A DNA stretch of 5,290 nucleotides from Sva-25 sp039714995 (lineage in GTDB: Bacteria > Pseudomonadota > Gammaproteobacteria > Chromatiales > Chromatiaceae), in the NCBI GenBank assembly GCA_039714995.1, contig JBDLII010000145.1, forward strand, positions 1-5,290, given 5' to 3'. Shown here in pieces: positions 1 to 5,290 of this stretch (position 1 is the stretch's first letter; every line of letters begins with the position of its first letter). The notes under the pieces are model-generated. The model did no database searches, was not told the DNA's origin, and was given only the letters and a program-made list of their open reading frames with translations. The position numbers and the translations under genes are program-made.

Positions 1-446
1 TGCTTGTCAACTTTGAGGGCACCGTGCTGCTGGTCAGTCACGACCGCGCCTTCCTGGACAACGTGGTGACTTCGACACTGGTCTTCACAGGTGGGGGGCG
101 CATCGATGAAGCTGTTGGCGGCTACCGGGACTGGCTGCGCGAACAGCGTGCGGCAGCGCCCGCCACTGTCAGCGGTCCGGTGGCGGACAAGCCTGCAGTG
201 AAACACAAAAAACATGCATCTGCCTCCAGGACCAGCTATAAGGTTCAACGTGAACTTGAGATATTACCTAAGCAAATAGAAGAACTTGAAGAAGAAATAG
301 AGAAAATGCATGAAGAGTTGGCAAAGCCTGGACTCTACACGGAACGCGGAGATGACGTTGCCGGAATACAGCAGCAGCTGACACAGAGCCAGGCGCAGCT
401 CGAGACGCTCTACAAGCGCTGGGAGGAGTTGGAAGCAGCGAGTTGA
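1..446 (+). CDS. uup: ABC-F ATPase Uup, C-terminal part (5' end outside window)
   Basis: The reading frame is open from base 3 and gives 147 residues before TGA at 444-446. It begins at the end of the second nucleotide-binding domain: the switch/H-loop motif LLVSHDR lies at visible residues 9-15, with the H-loop histidine at 13, followed by FLDNVV as in ABC-F proteins. A GGYRDWLREQ stretch and a basic, low-complexity linker (about residues 50-77) lead into a charged C-terminal segment starting SYKVQRELE at about residue 78. That segment is rich in Glu, Lys, Gln and Leu with heptad-like spacing and ends in YKRWEELEAAS. This matches the Uup C-terminal coiled-coil domain, known in E. coli to bind DNA. 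Uup is a soluble ABC-F ATPase linked to ribosome function and to precise excision of transposons. The upstream ATPase domains are not visible, so a related ABC-F paralogue is possible, but the C-terminal domain favours Uup. No functional link to the downstream soe genes is apparent. Confidence 0.88.
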   Translation, partial: LVNFEGTVLLVSHDRAFLDNVVTSTLVFTGGGRIDEAVGGYRDWLREQRAAAPATVSGPVADKPAVKHKKHASASRTSYKVQRELEILPKQIEELEEEIEKMHEELAKPGLYTERGDDVAGIQQQLTQSQAQLETLYKRWEELEAAS

Positions 447-478
447 TGCTGGTTCACTCCCGGGCATCGATGAAGCAA

Positions 479-550
479 AATCGCGGTCAGAAGACCGCTC
501 CTACATCTGGAGCAACATGAATCTGCAGGAGCGGTCTTCTGACAGCGATT
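479..550. repeat. REP-like palindrome pair, head-to-head (copy 1)
   Basis: Two inverted arms, 479-505 and 524-550, are separated by 18 bases. They pair with two mismatches in 27. Each arm is itself a small hairpin. The left arm has GCGGTC (483-488), loop AGAA, GACCGC (493-498), a perfect 6-bp stem. The right arm has GCGGTC (531-536), loop TTCT, GACAGC (541-546), with one mismatch. Just outside the hairpin, the left arm carries GTAG on the minus strand (501-504) and the right arm carries GCAG (525-528), resembling the GTAG tetranucleotide of REP elements of pseudomonads and other gammaproteobacteria. A second copy lies at 4364-4430. It sits between uup and soeA and could act as a transcript 3'-end stabiliser or weak terminator for uup; that role is inferred. 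Confidence 0.85.
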
Positions 551-567
551 AGAAGTGCGATTGCATT

Positions 568-596
568 TTACTCACATGCACGTGGTTAGTGAGCAA
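568..596. repeat. imperfect dyad upstream of soeA
   Basis: TTACTCAC (568-575) and GTGAGCAA (589-596) are inverted repeats matching at 7 of 8 positions, with a 13-base centre that contains the palindrome CACGTG (579-584). The outer and inner symmetry centres are half a base apart. This could be an operator for the soe operon or a weak hairpin. There is no second copy in the window and no convincing -35/-10 pair beside it, so a regulatory role is only a guess. Confidence 0.25.
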
Positions 597-641
597 TGAC
601 GATAAACACAGCTCAACACAAATTAACAGAATGTATTACTA

Positions 642-683
642 TCTCTATCCGTGTGCATCTGTGTTCATCTGTGGTAAAAAAAA
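642..683. repeat. CATCTGTG-type dispersed intergenic repeat
   Basis: The octamer CATCTGTG occurs twice in direct orientation (656-663 and 666-673, period 10) inside a stretch reading ATCCGTG then the two octamers then GG and a run of A. From memory, the reverse complement of this motif (ACCACAGATGAACACAGATG) occurs between genes in many unrelated bacterial genomes; its origin and role are unclear to me. The stretch is AT-richer than the flanking genes. Its importance here is that it lies in frame ahead of the soeA start and gives the protein a false N-terminal extension if GTG 589 is chosen. Confidence 0.6.
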
Positions 684-686
684 TCT

Positions 687-692
687 GAGAGG
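687..692 (+). promoter_or_regulatory. possible ribosome binding site of soeA
   Basis: GAGAGG precedes ATG 706 with 13 bases between, longer than the usual 5-9. It is still better than anything before GTG 589, whose upstream bases (CACGTGGTTA) hold no purine-rich Shine-Dalgarno core. It therefore mildly supports the start at 706. Confidence 0.4.
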
Positions 693-705
693 TTTTGTCA
701 GAACC

Positions 706-3609
706 ATGCTGGATCCTGTAGAACATTCGGACCGTGACATCGGCCGCGTCGAGGTCAAGAATACGACCTGCTACATGTGCGCCTGCCGCTGCGGCATCCG
801 CGTCACGCTGCGTGACGGCGAGATCCGCCATATCGAGGGCAATCCCGAGCATCCGCACAACCAGGGCGTGATCTGCGCCAAGGGCGCCTCGGGGATCATG
901 AAGCAGTACTCGCCCGCGCGCCTGAGCAAGCCGCTGCTGCGCAAGCAGGATGGCGAACGCGGCGAGTCGGCGTTCGAGGAGATCTCCTGGGAGCAGGCCT
1001 TTGCGATCATGGAGGAGCGGCTTGCGCATCTGCGCGAGACCGACCCGAAGCAGTTTGCCCTCTTTACCGGGCGCGACCAGATGCAGGCGCTGACGGGGCT
1101 CTTCGCCCGGCAGTTCGGCACCCCCAACTACTCTGCGCACGGCGGCTTCTGCTCGGTCAACATGGCGGCCGGCATGATCTATACCATCGGCGGCTCGTTC
1201 TGGGAGTTCGGCGGCCCCGACCTGGATCGTTCCAAGCTCTTTATCATGCTGGGCACGGCAGAGGACCACGACTCCAATCCACTGAAGATCCATATCTCCA
1301 AATTCAAGCGCAACGGCGGGCGTTTCATCTCGATCAATCCCATCCGCACCGGTTACTCCGCGATCGCCGACGAGTGGGTGCCGATCAAGCCCGGCACCGA
1401 CGGCGCGCTGCTGCTGGCCATCTGCCACGAGATCATCAAGCAGGGGTTGTTCGACCGTGAGTTCCTGATCCAGTACACCAACGCTGCCGAGCTGGTGGTC
1501 AACGATTCCGCACGCGATGATTTCGGTCTCTTTCATCGCGTCGAGATGCATATCGAGGAGGGCTGTTTCGATCCCGAGAACAAGCTGTGGTGGGACCGCG
1601 AGATCGGCGCCATCGGCACCCATACGCCGGGTGCCGATCCGGTGATCCTGGGGGAGTACACGCTAGAGGATGGCATCGGGGTGACGCCCGCATTCCAGCT
1701 GCTGAAAGACCGCGTCGAGGAGTACACGCCGGAGTGGGCGGAGGGCATCACCCATATCCCGGCCGATACTATTCGCCGCCTGGCGCACGAGATGGGCGTG
1801 ACGGCGCGCGACCAGAAGATCGAGCTGCCGATCGCCTGGCGCGATACCTGGGGTAATCTGCACAAATCGGTCGTCGGCAATCCGGTCTCCTTTCATGCCA
1901 TGCGCGGGCTGGCGGCCCACTCCAACGGCTTTCACACCATTCGCGCGCTGAGCATCCTGATGACCCTGCTGGGAACCATCGACCGCCCGGGAGGCTTTCG
2001 TCACAAGGCGCCTTTTCCGCGTCCCGTTCCGCCCTGTCCGAAGCCGCCGACAGGCCCGGAAGGCGTGCAGCCGAACACGCCGCTCGACGGTATGCCGCTG
2101 GGCTGGCCGGCGGATCCGAATGATCTCTTCGTCGATGACGAGGGCGAGCCGGTGCGCATCGACAAGGCCTTCTCCTGGGAGTATCCGCTGTCGGTGCACG
2201 GGCTGATGCACAACGCGATCACCAATGCCTGGCGCGGAGACCCCTACCGCATCGACACCCTGCTGCTGTTCATGGCGAACATGGCGTGGAACTCCTCGAT
2301 GAACACCGCCAAAGTGAGAGAAATGCTGGTGGACAAGGATGAGCAGGGCGAATACAAGATTCCCTTTATTATCGTCTGCGACGCCTTTCAGTCGGAGACC
2401 GTCGCCTTTGCCGACCTGGTGCTGCCGGACACCAGCTACCTGGAGCGTTACGACGCGATGTCGCTGCTGGACAGGCCGATCTCCGAGTTCAGTGGCCCGG
2501 TCGACGCCATCCGCGTTCCCGTTGTCGAGCCGAAAGGGGAGTGCAAGCCCTTCCAGGAGATACTGATCGAACTGGGCTCAAGGCTCAAGCTGCCGGCCTT
2601 TACCAACGCCGACGGCTCCCGCAAATACCGCGACTACCCCAGTTTCCTGATCAACTTCGAGACCGCGCCGGGATCCGGCGTCGGTTTTCTCGCCGGCTGG
2701 CGCGGCAAGGACGGCGCCCGCACCCTGAAGGGGGAGCCCAATCCCCGCCAGCTCGACATGTATGTCAAGAACAACTGCATGTTCCACTTCGAGCTGCCCA
2801 AATCCTACCAGTACATGCGCAACTGGAACCAGGGCTACCTGGAGTGGGCGCGCGGCCATGGCATGACCCGCTACGCCGAGCCGATTACGATACACCTCTA
2901 CTCCGAGGTGCTGCAGAAATTTCGCCTGGCGGCGCAGGGGAAGAGAGCCGGCAAGCAGCCCCCCGAGCGGCTGCGCGGCCGCGTCGAAACCTATTTTGAT
3001 CCGCTGCCGTTCTACTACGAGCCGCTGGAGAACAGGCATGTGGATGCACAGCGCTATCCGCTCAATGCACTGACACAGCGTCCGATGGCGATGTACCACT
3101 CGTGGGATTCGCAGAATGCCTGGCTGCGCCAGATTCACACCCACAACTACCTGTTCGTCAATCCGCAAACGGCGCATGCCAACGGCATTGACGACGGCGA
3201 CTGGATCTGGGTCGAGTCGCCGCACGGCAAGGTGCGCTGCATGTGCCGCTATTCACAGGCGCTGGAGCCGGATACCGTGTGGACCTGGAATGCCATCGGC
3301 AAGGCCTCTGGAGCCTGGGGACTGTCGGAGCGCGCCAACGAGTCCAACAAGGGGTTTCTGCTGAATCACATCATCTCCGAGGAGCTGCCGCCGGACAGCG
3401 CCGGCGAGCATCTGTCGAACTCCGACCCGGTCACCGGCCAGGCCGCCTGGTTCGATGTGCGCGTCAAGATCTACAAGGCCGACGTCGATGAACCCCGGGT
3501 TACCTCGCCGCAGTTCGCGTGGCAGCGCAAGGTCCCGGGACAGGATCCGAGGCGCAACAAGTGGCAGGCGTTTGTCGCCGGCATTACCGGCAGCGGAACA
3601 AGGAGGTAA
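706..3609 (+). CDS. soeA: sulfite dehydrogenase SoeA, molybdopterin catalytic subunit
   Basis: This is a 967-residue subunit of the bis-MGD molybdoenzyme (DMSO reductase) superfamily. In the SoeABC complex it oxidises sulfite to sulfate. An N-terminal [4Fe-4S] motif C-x2-C-x3-C-x27-C is formed by Cys22, 25, 29 and 57, with an extra Cys27. GGFCSVN follows, with Cys149 the likely molybdenum ligand. Superfamily signatures include PIKPGTDGAL (from residue 226) and FADLVLPDTSYLER (568-581); the C-terminal dinucleotide-binding domain covers roughly 780-910. No twin-arginine signal is present, unlike PsrA/PhsA polysulfide and thiosulfate reductases, and the membrane partner is DmsC-like; both favour cytoplasm-facing SoeA. 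ATG 706 was chosen over in-frame GTG 589 because the added 39 codons cross a dispersed repeat and the FeS motif already sits at the usual distance from Met706. It is followed at once by soeB. Family assignment is firm; the substrate rests on resemblance and gene order. Confidence 0.88.
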   Translation: MLDPVEHSDRDIGRVEVKNTTCYMCACRCGIRVTLRDGEIRHIEGNPEHPHNQGVICAKGASGIMKQYSPARLSKPLLRKQDGERGESAFEEISWEQAFAIMEERLAHLRETDPKQFALFTGRDQMQALTGLFARQFGTPNYSAHGGFCSVNMAAGMIYTIGGSFWEFGGPDLDRSKLFIMLGTAEDHDSNPLKIHISKFKRNGGRFISINPIRTGYSAIADEWVPIKPGTDGALLLAICHEIIKQGLFDREFLIQYTNAAELVVNDSARDDFGLFHRVEMHIEEGCFDPENKLWWDREIGAIGTHTPGADPVILGEYTLEDGIGVTPAFQLLKDRVEEYTPEWAEGITHIPADTIRRLAHEMGVTARDQKIELPIAWRDTWGNLHKSVVGNPVSFHAMRGLAAHSNGFHTIRALSILMTLLGTIDRPGGFRHKAPFPRPVPPCPKPPTGPEGVQPNTPLDGMPLGWPADPNDLFVDDEGEPVRIDKAFSWEYPLSVHGLMHNAITNAWRGDPYRIDTLLLFMANMAWNSSMNTAKVREMLVDKDEQGEYKIPFIIVCDAFQSETVAFADLVLPDTSYLERYDAMSLLDRPISEFSGPVDAIRVPVVEPKGECKPFQEILIELGSRLKLPAFTNADGSRKYRDYPSFLINFETAPGSGVGFLAGWRGKDGARTLKGEPNPRQLDMYVKNNCMFHFELPKSYQYMRNWNQGYLEWARGHGMTRYAEPITIHLYSEVLQKFRLAAQGKRAGKQPPERLRGRVETYFDPLPFYYEPLENRHVDAQRYPLNALTQRPMAMYHSWDSQNAWLRQIHTHNYLFVNPQTAHANGIDDGDWIWVESPHGKVRCMCRYSQALEPDTVWTWNAIGKASGAWGLSERANESNKGFLLNHIISEELPPDSAGEHLSNSDPVTGQAAWFDVRVKIYKADVDEPRVTSPQFAWQRKVPGQDPRRNKWQAFVAGITGSGTRR
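3601..3606 (+). promoter_or_regulatory. ribosome binding site of soeB, inside the end of soeA
   Basis: A perfect AGGAGG forms the last two sense codons of soeA (Arg-Arg) just before its TAA, six bases ahead of the soeB ATG. The three-base gap between stop and start suggests translational coupling, giving matched amounts of SoeA and SoeB. Confidence 0.85.
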
Positions 3610-3612
3610 GCG

Positions 3613-4335
3613 ATGTCACAGCTGGCCCTGGTGATCGATCTGAATGTCTGCGTTGGCTGTCACGCCTGCGTCACCTCCTGCAAGGAGTGGAATACTTCGG
3701 GCTGGGCGGGCCCGATGTCGGATCTCCGTCCCTACGACGCCGATCCGACCGGCACCTTTTTCAATCGCGTGCAGACCTACGAGGTGGGCGAGTTTCCGCT
3801 GACGGAGACAGTCCATTTTCCAAAGAGCTGTCTGCATTGTGAAGAGCCGCCCTGCGTGCCTGTCTGTCCGACCGGAGCATCCTACAAGCGCGAAGACAAC
3901 GGCGTCGTGCTGGTCGATTATGACAAGTGCATCGGCTGCAAATACTGCGCCTGGTCCTGTCCCTACGGTGCGCGCGAACTGGACGCCAGGGAGAAGGTGA
4001 TGAAAAAATGCACCCTCTGCATCGACCGCATCACAGATGAAAACATCCCGGAGTCGGAACGCAAGCCCGCCTGCGTGCTGGCCTGTCCGACCAGCGCCCG
4101 CCTGTTCGGGGATGTGCATGATCCGCAGTCGGAGGTATCCGTCGCCATCCGCGAGCAGGGCGGTTACCAGCTGATGCCGGAGTGGGGCACCAGACCGGCC
4201 AACCACTATCTGCCAAGGCGCAAGACGCGCATCACCATTCATGCCGATGAGCTTGACCGCGTCGACAACCCGCTGCTCGAGGAGCTGGATGCGGCGGTGA
4301 GCGAAGGCGCATCCATCGACGATGTGGCGTTTTGA
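3613..4335 (+). CDS. soeB: sulfite dehydrogenase SoeB, iron-sulfur electron-transfer subunit
   Basis: This 240-residue ferredoxin-like protein belongs to the DmsB/PsrB/NrfC family and carries electrons from SoeA to the membrane subunit. Sixteen cysteines form four cluster motifs: Cys13-16-19-23; Cys73-76-81-85 (C-x2-C-x4-C-x3-CP); Cys106-109-112-116 (CIGCKYC..CPYGAR); and Cys133-136-154-158. They pair in the usual crossed order to hold four [4Fe-4S] clusters, and no ligand is missing. There is no signal peptide, so it should sit in the cytoplasm with SoeA. Residues from about 170 on form a less conserved tail with acidic patches (LLEELDAA) that ends in DDVAF. The gene begins three bases after the soeA stop with a strong embedded ribosome binding site. 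It is separated from soeC by 136 bases holding a REP-like pair. The name soeB, rather than a generic dmsB-like label, depends on its partners. Confidence 0.88.
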   Translation: MSQLALVIDLNVCVGCHACVTSCKEWNTSGWAGPMSDLRPYDADPTGTFFNRVQTYEVGEFPLTETVHFPKSCLHCEEPPCVPVCPTGASYKREDNGVVLVDYDKCIGCKYCAWSCPYGARELDAREKVMKKCTLCIDRITDENIPESERKPACVLACPTSARLFGDVHDPQSEVSVAIREQGGYQLMPEWGTRPANHYLPRRKTRITIHADELDRVDNPLLEELDAAVSEGASIDDVAF

Positions 4336-4363
4336 TGGCATTGACTACCTTGCCTGGGGGATC

Positions 4364-4430
4364 TCGCGCTCAGAAGAGCGCTCCTACAGAGCTTGTCGAC
4401 TACAGTGTAGGAGCGGTCTTCTGACCGCGA
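4364..4430. repeat. REP-like palindrome pair, head-to-head (copy 2), inside the soe operon
   Basis: Arms 4364-4388 and 4406-4430 (25 bases each) are inverted, with a 17-base spacer, and match at 23 of 25 positions. The left arm folds as GCGCTC (4366-4371), loop AGAA, GAGCGC (4376-4381). The right arm folds as GCGGTC (4413-4418), loop TTCT, GACCGC (4423-4428). Both stems are perfect. GTAG flanks each hairpin (minus strand 4384-4387; plus strand 4407-4410). The right arm matches the corresponding arms of the copy at 479-550 almost base for base, while the spacers are unrelated. It fills most of the soeB-soeC gap and may stabilise the soeAB message or lower soeC expression, as REP elements are known to do in other operons; here that is inference. 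Confidence 0.88.
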
Positions 4431-4461
4431 AGATGTGTGATTCTTGAGAAAGAGACTTTAC

Positions 4462-4466
4462 GGAGA
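4462..4466 (+). promoter_or_regulatory. ribosome binding site of soeC
   Basis: GGAGA lies five bases ahead of ATG 4472. It fixes the soeC start in a frame different from the longer closed frame that begins at 4444. Confidence 0.65.
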
Positions 4467-4471
4467 CATTT

Positions 4472-5290
4472 ATGCACCCGGCTTTTTCAGTCATCTTCCT
4501 GACCACCCTGATCGGCGCGGGGCAGGGTTTTTTTCTGGCGCTCATTACCGGCCAGTTCTATTCGCTGGCCAACCTGATCCCGGCGCAGGACAGCATGGGG
4601 TTTTACGCGGTCGGGAGTTTCCTGGTGCTGCTGCTGCTGGGTCTGGGGTTGTTCGCCTCGATGTTTCACCTTGGCCGGCCCGAGCGGGCATGGCGATCTG
4701 CGGCGAAGTGGCGCACCTCGTGGCTGTCGCGAGAAGTGATCGTCCTGCCGCTGTTCATGGTGCTGGTGTTTCTGTATGGATTGTCCCACTACATGGGATG
4801 GATCGAGCCGCTGTTCACCATCGGTTCCGGCACCGAGATCGATGTCACCATTCTGATCGGCATCGTTGCCAGTCTTTTTGCCTTTCTGCTGTATGTCTGC
4901 ACCGCGATGATCTACGCCAGCGTCAGGTTTTTTCAGGAGTGGCACCACTGGCTGACGGTTGCCAACTATCTCTTTTTGGGCCTGGCTTCAGGGTTCATGC
5001 TGGCGGCTGCCTTTTCAGCTTACCAGGGTGTCGCCCTGGTAAGCTTTTTCGGCATCTGGGCGGTGATTTTTCTGCTGGTGGCTTTTGTCACCCGCATGGC
5101 ATCTCTACTGCGAAATGCCAGATTGAAGCATAAGTCGACACTGCAGACAGCAATCGGCGTGCGCCACAATGCCCTCGTCCAGGAGACCCAGGGATTCATG
5201 GGCGGTTCGTTCAACACGCGCGAGTTTTTTCACGGTCGCAGTGATGGCGCATTGAAGCTGGTGCGGCTGCTGTTCCTGCTGCTGGTCTTT
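4472..5290 (+). CDS. soeC: sulfite dehydrogenase SoeC, DmsC-family membrane anchor (3' end outside window)
   Basis: The frame is open from ATG 4472 to the window edge, giving 273 residues without a stop. It starts MHPAFSVIFLTTLIGAGQG, typical of the DmsC family. The conserved cytoplasm-side segment HLGRPERAWR (66-75) with RTSWLSREV (81-89) follows, then MIYASVRFFQEWH (146-158). Hydrophobic spans lie near residues 4-32, 43-66, 86-108, 124-149, 160-183 and 186-207, with another starting near 261. E. coli DmsC has eight, so one or more remain beyond the window. The protein should anchor SoeAB to the cytoplasmic membrane and pass electrons to quinone. The DmsC type, rather than the NrfD type, is what SoeABC of Allochromatium vinosum uses, which supports the operon name. 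A terminator-like hairpin lies inside the gene at 5017-5049. Separation from soeB by a REP-like pair is unusual for subunits of one complex. Confidence 0.87.
   Translation, partial: MHPAFSVIFLTTLIGAGQGFFLALITGQFYSLANLIPAQDSMGFYAVGSFLVLLLLGLGLFASMFHLGRPERAWRSAAKWRTSWLSREVIVLPLFMVLVFLYGLSHYMGWIEPLFTIGSGTEIDVTILIGIVASLFAFLLYVCTAMIYASVRFFQEWHHWLTVANYLFLGLASGFMLAAAFSAYQGVALVSFFGIWAVIFLLVAFVTRMASLLRNARLKHKSTLQTAIGVRHNALVQETQGFMGGSFNTREFFHGRSDGALKLVRLLFLLLVF
5017..5049 (+). terminator. terminator-like hairpin inside soeC
   Basis: AGCTTACCAGGG (5017-5028) pairs perfectly with CCCTGGTAAGCT (5034-5045) around the loop TGTCG, and T runs from 5045 to 5049. This has the form of an intrinsic terminator, with a 12-bp stem followed by a T run, but it lies in frame in soeC (residues 182-192, the turn between two predicted membrane spans). 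The structure is plain in the sequence. Whether it ends or pauses transcription is unknown, and continuing translation would normally prevent it from forming. Confidence 0.35.

Noticed and set aside
479..550. Plain intrinsic terminator for uup
   Set aside because: There is no T run after either hairpin, and the arms recur at 4364-4430 with GTAG flanks, so a REP-like pair explains it better, though it may still affect transcript ends.
479..550. CRISPR array or transposon end
   Set aside because: There are only two inverted arms with one spacer, no regular direct repeats, and no transposase or target-site duplication in the window.
634..642. TATTACTAT as a -10 promoter element for soeA
   Set aside because: The match is partial and no -35-like hexamer lies at a suitable distance; the region is AT-rich and partly a dispersed repeat, so such matches are expected.
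613..1623. 336-codon minus-strand frame opposite soeA
   Set aside because: It is antisense to the conserved SoeA N-terminal half, has no recognisable domain, and arises from GC-rich codon bias.
3616..4341. 241-codon minus-strand frame opposite soeB
   Set aside because: It covers soeB almost exactly and has no family features; it is a shadow frame.
4444..5133. Closed 229-codon plus-strand frame after soeB
   Set aside because: Its product is rich in Gly, Arg and His with no membrane pattern or known motif, while the frame from ATG 4472 gives an excellent DmsC-family protein. It is an out-of-frame shadow of soeC.
706..5290. Polysulfide, thiosulfate or DMSO reductase (psr, phs, dms) operon
   Set aside because: The catalytic subunit lacks the twin-arginine signal found in those exported enzymes, and the anchor is DmsC-type next to a Cys-containing Mo site. 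This combination fits SoeABC best, although substrate cannot be proven from sequence alone.

Overview
The window reads as ordinary chromosomal DNA of a sulfur-oxidising gammaproteobacterium, probably of the Chromatiales or Sedimenticola/Thiodiazotropha kind. This rests on three things: a soeABC-type sulfite dehydrogenase operon, a Uup-type ABC-F protein, and GC-rich coding with short REP-like palindromes between genes. The genus is an inference. All real genes are on the plus strand.

Layout: (1) 1-446 is the C-terminal end of uup, an ABC-F ATPase whose start lies outside the window. (2) 447-705 is a 259-base gap. It holds a head-to-head pair of REP-like hairpins (479-550), a weak dyad (568-596) and an AT-rich CATCTGTG direct repeat of a kind scattered in many bacterial genomes (642-683). 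(3) 706-3609 is soeA, the molybdopterin/[4Fe-4S] catalytic subunit. An in-frame GTG at 589 would lengthen it by 39 codons, but those codons run through the intergenic repeat, so I place the start at ATG 706. (4) 3613-4335 is soeB, the ferredoxin-like subunit with 16 cysteines for four [4Fe-4S] clusters; its ribosome binding site overlaps the last codons of soeA. (5) 4336-4471 is a gap inside the operon with a second REP-like pair (4364-4430). (6) 4472 to the window end is soeC, a DmsC-family membrane anchor. It has no stop in the window and is easily missed, because a different frame over it gives a long closed ORF.

Together the three subunits should oxidise sulfite to sulfate on the cytoplasmic face of the inner membrane: sulfite oxidation at the Mo site of SoeA, electron transfer through the FeS chain of SoeA and SoeB, and quinone reduction in SoeC. 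SoeA has no twin-arginine signal, which fits a cytoplasm-facing enzyme.

I found no undescribed multi-gene system. The points most worth checking are: the two REP-like pairs, one of which splits soeAB from soeC and carries compensatory changes showing that the short hairpin is the conserved unit; a perfect 12-bp stem followed by five T inside the soeC reading frame, which looks like an intrinsic terminator; and the repeat that creates a false N-terminal extension of soeA.
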